From: Amphiura filiformis
Taxonomy: Eukaryota > Echinodermata > Ophiuroidea > Amphilepidida > Amphiuridae
Direction of reading: 5' to 3'
Length of the DNA: 64,000 nt
Assembly (NCBI RefSeq): GCF_039555335.1
Contig: NC_092639.1
Location: forward strand, 32,396,353-32,460,352
A model generated the notes under the pieces. It was not told the DNA's origin. It did not search any database and saw only the letters and a program-made list of their open reading frames with translations. The translations under genes and the position numbers were made by a program. Positions 56,779 to 64,000 of this stretch are shown one piece after another (position 1 is the stretch's first letter; each line of letters starts with the position of its first letter).

Positions 56779-57163
56779 CATTATATACCAAGCTCTTGCC
56801 TAAAATTGTCTCTGTTTTATGAGAATGAATCACGCTTTCTTTGCACCAACTTAAACATTATTGACATGCAAAGAGGAGTAGACGCAAAAGAAATTGTGAC
56901 CAGCAAAATATCCCAAACCCTTTGTTCCTGCTACATGCGCTTATCAATATTTGATTTTGCGTACAAGACGCACATTACCCAGATGTTCCTGGTTTCCTAA
57001 ATGTATTATTTCAACACCAATGGTCTTGCTTTTTCATTTATTATGCAAGAAAACCAAAAAAGACGCTTTTAAAGTATTAATGAGATCCTGTGTTAGCTTT
57101 CCACTTCATTACCTCCATAAATCTAATTCTTTTTGTGTCGCTTTGTTGACGCACAACAATAAA
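56779..57163 (+). other. Possible exon(s) of gene E
   Basis: After TTTACTTGTCTATTAG a phase-0 frame runs 56779-56997 with several Cys (SSCLKLSLFYENESRFLC). A second frame ends exactly at AAA/GTAAGT (57163/57164), phase 0 like gene B exon 3, and reads STPMVLLFHLL then AFKVLMRSCVSF, loosely like TPSTISFEYY and WIIEIFYTLSC. The two frames are mutually exclusive and neither joins gene E exon 1 cleanly. Confidence 0.25.
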
Positions 57164-58968
57164 GTAAGTGAAATTGTACAAATTCGCCATATTATTCGCT
57201 CAAGTGAAACTACAACTGCCTCTTTACAAATGAATGCACTTTAGCAGTGACCTATCTTTTCATCAAATAAATTACTGTTATCGATATTGGGGAATGTAAT
57301 ATGGGAGATGGTGTTTGTTTTACATAAAATGGATAGATTTCAAGATTGCGAGTATTTATTTTCTATTTGGATAAAATACTGTTTGCATTATGTGTTCATC
57401 ATGTTCACATCGTTTAATTTTTTTTTTTAATTTTCCAATCCTTTTCTGGTTACAATGTCACTTTACGATCGAAATCTCATGTACCGTGCTGACTCAAATC
57501 ATCCCGCATGATCAACGAACCAATGTAACATTAGCTAATTAATATTTTTTCAATTATTATTCATATGCAATTAAAATAATTCAACAAAATTTTAACAAAG
57601 CAATTATACTTTCCGTTTACTAAGTTTTTAATTAAAAAAAAACATATTATTCAAAGTGTAACAATTGATAATCCAAATATTTTGGTATAAATGTAGATAT
57701 TTTTCTTAGTGACTGAAAAATTAATGCGCTTCCCATTTAATAATCAAAGTTGTTGTTTTTGTAATTAAAAAATAGTATAATTCAAATTATAAACATTGTT
57801 GACATTACGTGAAAATTTTGGTATTATAAATGTCGATTTTTTTTTCTTAATAATTTACCCAGATACGATATACATTGTAAATACGCAACACTCTTGTATA
57901 GAGCGTGACATTATCCCCTATCTTTTACATTATCCTTTGCATGTTACGAATTTGCGTACGCTTGAAATAATCTGAATGGACAAATTCAAGCAGAAAATCA
58001 TTACCGACTTTTTAGCTGATTTGAATTATTGGTATCCAGGTCAACGAAACGATTTGTTCTTGAACTTGATGTTTGGTTGGATTAGGTCAGAATACAGCAC
58101 AATATTTTTAGGATTGTTATTATACCGTTTTGCCAAATGACACATGGCTCAATCCTAATCCTAACTGCCAATTCAAGTCATATTTGGTCAATTTTTGGAA
58201 ATATGGGCCAAAAACATGTGTTTTAGGGTGTTTTTGTATGCTGTGACAATCAAGCCGTAAGACTTGTACAAAGGCTTTTTTCAAATTATTCATTCTAATT
58301 TTTGTAAAACACATTGTCTAATCTATTTTATCATCAATTATCAAAATTAACATAAGATCCTCATAATTTGAGTGCTTAGACTTGTTTCAAGTGTTTGAAT
58401 TTTGTGACTGCAATATTGTAAGAAAACATGCACCATTGCATGTTTTTGGTGCAATTCAACTCAAATTGCAAAAATACTAACATTTTACATTTGGATTAAG
58501 ATTTAGCTTATGTTTCATTTGACAATATTTTTTGAATCGTAAAACATTAATGTTGTATTTTTCAGGAGTCGGGAATAAATATATACCTTCCTTTACATGC
58601 ATTATACATGTATTTTAAATTTGCAAAAAAATAATGTGACAAATATAATTTTACATACTGCCAATAATATATAGTGCGCCTGAAGTTGCAACCATGATAC
58701 AGGCTTGCAGTTTATACTATAGTACGAATTTAGATTGTGTCTTGGAGATATACTAAAATAAAACAATCAAACAAACAAATAAATACAACAATTATTAGTA
58801 AAAGAACTTTTATAAATAGAATGTCCCACAAAATTAAAATAAAGCTAGTACGTATTCACATAGATTGACAGTAAAATGAACATGCAAAGTTAATTCTCTA
58901 ACATTATTAAATATCAAGCAAGTGTTAATACGAGTTTCAATCTTGGCGTGCTAAATTGGTACGCCTTA
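57164..58968. other. No gene seen
   Basis: Very AT-rich with A and T homopolymers; no exon or repeat boundary recognised. Confidence 0.5.
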
Positions 58969-59862
58969 GGGGCCGTCCATAATTTTCGCCAATTTCACTT
59001 ACGTACAAAGCGTACGTAAGAGGGAGGGGGGGGGTAAAATCCTGGGCATGTGTACGTAAGAAAAATGGCGATTTGTTTTAGCAATAAAAAAATGAAAGTG
59101 AAAAATTATGGTATTTTCCATTATTTTATTCATAAGTTATAACCAATTGACCTAAAATTGTTCAATTCGTTCTATAACAATTTCTATAATATGCCATGCA
59201 AACAATGATTTTCTCTTTATTTTAGAGTCTATGCACAGTGGTCCTTTTTTACATTATGCTTAATTTTATTTCATACCAAAATACATTAAGAAAATATTTC
59301 TATCTGCGATAGGATCAATGGCAGCAGAGGCTCAAGTGTGGATTGTCACTGTTGCGACAAAAGACATGAAACGCATATAGTCTAAATTGCAAGAATATAC
59401 ACCAAATATGCCAAAAGGAAGTCCCCCTGGTTCCCCTATATATGATGTGATCCCGGGGGTTCTTAGTGGAAAAGAGAGTATTGGGGTGTTCGGTAGAGTT
59501 TGGGGTGCATTGGTCTTTTAGTTAAGATTCGGGCTGCATTTTAAGCTATATTTTAATTTATTGATGGCTCTCGTTTTCATGAAAATATGGTATAAAAGGA
59601 AGGGTTTTTTTTAGCATTTCTTAACTTATCTGTAAAAATATTAATCCAGAACCAACTGTTCTCCTGGAACACTAGCCCTAACCCTAATCAAACCGTAACC
59701 TAAACTCTAACCAAAACCCCAACCCAACATCTCAATTTTGCTATAAGTAGTACTCGAAACACTTCGCCATTTTATTTGTAGGCCCTACGTAACTCGAGGG
59801 AGGGAGGGGGGGGGGGTAAAAAAGTTACGTAAGTGAAAATGGCGAAAATTATGGACAGCCCC
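58969..59862. mobile_element. MITE, 894 bp, TTA target duplication (PIF/Harbinger-like)
   Basis: GGGGCCGTCCATAATTTTCG at the left pairs with CGAAAATTATGGACAGCCCC at the right; TTACGTA and G-runs follow inside each arm. TTA flanks both ends (58966-58968, 59863-59865). The interior has a degenerate CCCTAA run at 59675-59740. Confidence 0.85.
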
Positions 59863-59989
59863 TTAAACATGATGAAGTGTTGCCAATTGATCATTAAAGT
59901 GTTGTAATCATGGTTGTGCAACTAAACACCAATCTTAAACGTTTTCAACTTTTAAATTTAAATTTAGCATACTAAGCGTGTGAATATAC

Positions 59990-60320
59990 CCCAGCAAACA
60001 CAGTACAATTTTTAAACGTTATAAACGTTTTATAAGCATTAAATATAAAGGTCATGAAAACATTTTTAAACGTTTTATATGAAAAAAAAAAAAAAAACAG
60101 CAACATTTGAAAAATGTCGTCAAAATGTTATTGTAAAATATTTTAAGCAAACATTTTTGCACAATAAATTGCCAACACTGAAAATAACATTGTATTTGTA
60201 TGTTTTGTAGCAATTTTTCAAAAATGTTTTTTTCGGAATGTTATTAAAAAGTTTTACACCTTACCCTTTATATAACCCGACATTCAAACGTTTTCTGTCA
60301 GACATTTTGTGTTTGCTGGG
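59990..60320. mobile_element. MITE, CCCAGCAAACACA family
   Basis: CCCAGCAAACACAG at the left, TTTTGTGTTTGCTGGG at the right; the interior matches the 15109-15570 copy (TATAACCCGACATTCAAACG). Confidence 0.85.
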
Positions 60321-60819
60321 GGTATATAGCTACAACAGAAATCACTATTGTATTTATGATATAAAAATACGTTTTCAAACATTTTCTTAATGCAAATGGC
60401 TCATCGCATCGATTTCATTAGTATGAACATATCAGAGTAGTGAAAGAACAAAACATTATTTTCAGTTGTATCATCTCTAATTGCTGGCATATTTGTGACA
60501 ATACAATGTCATAATAGATATTCATCATCCTGTTTATTTCTATTTGCTGATCAGATTAATTATGATGCTGTCATTATTATACCACATTGCAATTTGAATA
60601 CTCAAGCACAAATGACTCACGAATCATATTAAAATAAAAATGACATTTTATTATTATCTATAATTAAGCCGATTTAAAATGTCATGTTTATTTTGTTTAT
60701 TACGGCTTGTTATTTAATCATAAGACATACACATTTTGGGCCAACAACATAAACTTTGTTCTTTGTTGCTTGATCTCGTTATTTAAATAAAAATTGATAT
60801 TCTATGATTTGGGTTATTC

Positions 60820-60955
60820 CTTCGTGTAATTATACACGACATTAGGGTTAGGGTTAGTTTAGGGTTAGGATTAGGGTTAGGATTAGGGTTAGGGTTAGGG
60901 TTAGGGTTAGGATTAGCTTACACGAAATAATTACATGAAGGATCGACCATGATTT
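60820..60955. mobile_element. Telomere-like (TTAGGG) element, copy 2
   Basis: TTCGTGTAATTATACACGAC precedes and TTAGCTTACACGAAATAATT follows about 65 bp of TTAGGG and TTAGGA units. The ends CCTTCGTGTAATTA and TAATTACATGAAGG are inverted, so it behaves like a MITE carrying telomere-type repeats. No gene is seen at 60321-60819 or 60956-61604. Confidence 0.75.
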
Positions 60956-61604
60956 GGCTTACTTATACTGTTTGTTTATAGTTTTAAAATAGTGTGTCTC
61001 ATTTTTACATAATACCTACATCAGTGACGTCATTTGGTATTTTTATCTGAGGGCGATAGGGAAATGGGGAGAAGAATCGAAACATTTGTTTAAAATTTGG
61101 CATCTTCTTCATCTTCTTTAGCCCACTTCGCTCCATGAGGGAAGCCTCCTCACCAACTTTCCAATCAAATTCTATCTTGAGGCCCGGCAGTATGCCGTTT
61201 TGTGCTGTTAACTCATCCCTCCATCTCGTGTTTTGTCATATTTTGCCCCAAATAGTGTGATTTTTGGTGATTTCTTGTTCTGACTGACTTGTAACATACA
61301 CACTGACATACATTTTACTTAACGCATTTTGCTTCATTTCAACATTGAATAATTATGAATAATTAAGGTTTAGAAAAGAGCTGTTCCTGATAATTGTGCA
61401 CAAATTGGTACAGGAAAGATTAGATTTGATTATGTCGATCACGTTTCATGGTTTTCTTTCATATAACCTTCGTCACATTTAAAGCATGAAATCGTAGCGC
61501 ATATAGAATCAACATGTTAAATTATTTGGCTAGTATGCGTCCCAGGTATGCGGATCTACGGAAGCATATTAGTGCCAAAAAAAAAAAAAAAAAAAAAATT
61601 AGAA

Positions 61605-61866
61605 ATATTATTGCGAATATTCGCAATAATTATTGCGAATATTCGCAATGTTATTGCGAATATTCGCAATAACATTGCGAATATTCGCAATAATTAGTGC
61701 AAATATTCGCAATAATTATTGCGAATATTCGCAATGTTATTGCGAATATTCGCAATGTTATTGCGAATATTCGCAATGTTATTGCGAATATTCGCAATAA
61801 TTATTGCGAATATTCGCAATAATTATTGCGAATATTCGCAATAATTATTGCGAATATTCGCAATAA
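61605..61866. repeat. Palindromic satellite, array 1
   Basis: Tandem copies of the perfect 18-bp palindrome ATTGCGAATATTCGCAAT, separated by 3-4 bases (AATT, GTT or AAC). Further arrays: 62789-62917, 62947-63187 and 63284-63416. Frames through them (IANIRN/CEYSQ) are artefacts. Confidence 0.95.
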
Positions 61867-62710
61867 TAATTGAGTATAAAACTATCGACAGTAGATAGCT
61901 GGTGCAAAGTGTGAACATAAGCCTATCTAGAGTAGATAGTGTGTGAGTAAAACCTTTCTAAAGTAGATAGCAAAGTGTGAATAAAACTATCAACAGTAGA
62001 TATCAGGTTATGAGTATGACGGTAGGCCTATTTATAGCAGATATCAGTGTGTGGGAATAAAAGTATCTTCAGTAGATAGTAGGTGTGATTATAAAACTAT
62101 CTAGAGTAGATAGCAAAGTGTGAGTATAAAAGTATATTCAGAAGATAGCAGGGTATGAGTGTAAAACGAGCTAAAGTAGATGGCAGGGTGTGCGTATAAA
62201 AGAATCTTAAGTAGATGACAAGGTGTCCGTGCAAATATATCTACAGTAGACAGCAAATCATGAGTATAAAAATATGTAGAGTAGATAGCAGGGTGTGAGT
62301 ACAAAACGTTCTAAAGTAGATTTCAAAGGGTGAATAAAAAAAAAAACAAGTAAAAATCGGGGTGTGAGTATTTATAGTAGATATTAGAGTTTGAGAATAA
62401 AAGTATCTTCAGTAGTAGGCTGTGAGTATAAAAGTATCTTCAGTAGATTAGAGGGCGTAATTATAAAACTATCTAGAGTAGATAGCAAAGTTTGAGTATA
62501 AATGTATCTTCAGTAGATAGCAGGGTATGAGTGTAAAACGAGCTAAAGTATAGATGACAGGGTATGCGTATTAAAGAATCTGATGTAGATGACATATCTA
62601 GAGTAGATATCAGGGTTTGAGAATAAAAGTATCTTCAGTAGATTGCAACATGCAAGTATAAAACTATCTTCAGTAGGTAATAAAGTGTGAGTATCAAACT
62701 ATCTATAAAG
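61867..62710. repeat. Degenerate tandem repeat (GTATAAAA-TATCT-AGTAGATAG), copy 1
   Basis: Units of roughly 40-60 bases built on GAGTATAAAAGTATCT and AGTAGATAGCA. The block recurs at 63416-64000 with an offset of about 1548 bases and near identity; both start with TTGAGTATAAAACTATCGAC. It shows no coding content. Confidence 0.9.
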
Positions 62711-62788
62711 TTATAGAACCGTGACGCCGAAGCATGAAACACCGATTGCATTAATAAGTAGGCCTACATAATCAAACTGGTGGTGTGA

Positions 62789-63416
62789 TTATTGCGAATA
62801 TTCGCAATAATTATTGCGAATATTCGCAATGTTATTGCGAATATTCGCAATAATTATTGCGAATATTCGCAATATTATTGCGAATATTCGCAATGTTATT
62901 GCGAATATTCAACCAGCTATCTACTGTTGATAGTTTTATACTCAATTATTATTGCGAATATTCGCAATAATTATTGCGAATATTCGCAATAATTATTGCG
63001 AATATTCGCAATAACATTGCGAATATTCGCAATGTTATTGCGAATATTCGCAATGTTATTGCGAATATTCGCAATATTATTGCGAATATTCGCAATAATT
63101 ATTGCGAATATTCGCAATGTTATTGCGAATATTCGCAATGTTATTGCGAATATTCGCAATAATTATTGCGAATATTCGCAATAATAATTGAGTATAAAAC
63201 TATCAACAGTAGATAGCTGGTGCAAAGTGTGAACATAAGACTATCTAGAGTAGATAGTGTGTGAGTAAAAACCTTTCTAAAGTAATAATTATTGCGAATA
63301 TTCGTATGTTATTGCGAATATTCGCAATGTTATTGCGAATATTCGCAATTATTGTGAATATTCGCAATAATTATTGCGAATATTCGCAATAATTATTGCG
63401 AATATTCGCAATAATA
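62789..63416. repeat. Palindromic satellite, arrays 2-4
   Basis: Three arrays of ATTGCGAATATTCGCAAT. Between them, 62918-62946 is the inverted form of the boundary sequence of the degenerate repeat (CAGCTATCTACTGTTGATAG), so the units have been inverted as well as duplicated. Confidence 0.9.
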
Positions 63417-64000
63417 ATTGAGTATAAAACTATCGACAGTAGATAGCTGGTGCAAAGTGTGAACATAAGACTATCTAGAGTAGATAGTGTGTGAGTAAAA
63501 ACCTTTCTAAAGTAGATAGCAAAGTGTGAATAAAACTATCAACAGTAGATATCAGGTTATGAGTATGACGGTAGGCCTATTTATAGCAGATATCAGTGTG
63601 TGGGAATAAAAGTATCTTCAGTAGATAGTAGGTGTGATTATAAAACTATCTAGAGTAGATAGCAAAGTGTGAGTATAAAAGTATATTCAGAAGATAGCAG
63701 GGTATGAGTGTAAAACGAGCTAAAGTAGATGGCAGGGTGTGCGTATAAAAGAATCTTAAGTAGATGACAAGGTGTCCGTGCAAATATATCTACAGTAGAC
63801 AGCAAATCATGAGTATAAAAATATGTAGAGTAGATAGCAGGGTGTGAGTACAAAACGTTCTAAAGTAGATTTCAAAGGGTGAATAAAACTCCCAACAAGT
63901 AAAAATCGGGGTGTGAGTATTTATAGTAGATATTAGAGTTTGAGAATAAAAGTATCTTCAGTAGTAGGCTGTGAGTATAAAAGTATCTTCAGTAGATTAG
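63416..64000. repeat. Degenerate tandem repeat, copy 2 (runs off the window)
   Basis: Near-identical to 61867-62450; one visible difference is AAACTCCCAACAAG where copy 1 has an A-run (about 62337). It continues past the right edge. Confidence 0.9.

Noticed and set aside
62792-63184. Frames repeating IANIRN or MRIFAI in the palindromic arrays
   Set aside because: The same peptide arises on both strands because the unit is a palindrome; a satellite artefact.
61605-63416. Possible CRISPR array
   Set aside because: Short palindromic units are spaced by only 3-4 near-constant bases, without unique spacers, in an animal genome.

Overview
The window looks like AT-rich nuclear DNA from an animal, most likely a marine invertebrate and perhaps an invertebrate deuterostome. 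The genes have spliceosomal introns with GT/AG borders. The repeats are metazoan: CR1/L2-like and Jockey/I-like LINEs, a Penelope-like fragment, Tc1/mariner copies, many inverted-repeat MITEs and tRNA-headed SINEs. The species cannot be named from the sequence.

The main content is a same-strand cluster of related transmembrane genes with long tyrosine-rich cytoplasmic tails. Gene A (terminal exon 2334-3246) enters from the left edge. Gene B (16410-30491) can be rebuilt completely as seven phase-compatible exons: signal peptide, Cys-containing N-terminal exon, two exons of a MAM-like beta-sandwich, Ser/Thr/Pro stalk, transmembrane exon and tail; 462 residues. Gene C (about 36771-39087) has a clear tail exon and two tentative upstream exons. 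Gene D (42612-48527) is a complete three-exon gene of 709 residues. It has no signal peptide and no ectodomain: a 29-residue Cys-containing N-terminus, one membrane span and a 654-residue tail, like vertebrate transmembrane adaptors such as LAT or PAG. A signal-peptide exon at 54844-54910 probably starts gene E. An orphan ectodomain-like exon lies at 14718-15001.

The tails share modules. These are YxxP units (YAMP or YAKP) followed by Glu/Lys-rich spacers, YEEI/YEDI/YEDV motifs that fit Src-family SH2 and ITIM-like consensus sites, an SGWxxNxxYSS end motif (A, B, C) and a GxPGxKKPSI...PTxIDIP motif (C, D). All four tail exons begin in the same splice phase. I infer a lineage-specific family of phosphotyrosine receptors (B, probably A and C) and a membrane adaptor (D) that could recruit the same SH2 partners. 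No function has been shown.

Layout: 1-5.1 kb gene A end and its 3' flank (duplicated after gene B); 6.1-12.6 kb two dead LINEs; 13-16.4 kb repeats, an orphan exon and the upstream region of B; 16.4-30.5 kb gene B, whose introns carry Penelope, LINE, Tc1 and MITE insertions; 30.5-36.8 kb MITEs and telomere-like repeats; 36.8-39.1 kb gene C; 39.3-42.6 kb MITEs; 42.6-48.5 kb gene D, with SINEs and nested transposons in intron 1; 50.9-54.0 kb a tandem duplication with CAT/CGT microsatellites; 54.8-58 kb the possible start of gene E; 59-60.9 kb MITEs; 61.6-64 kb a palindromic satellite mixed with a second degenerate tandem repeat.
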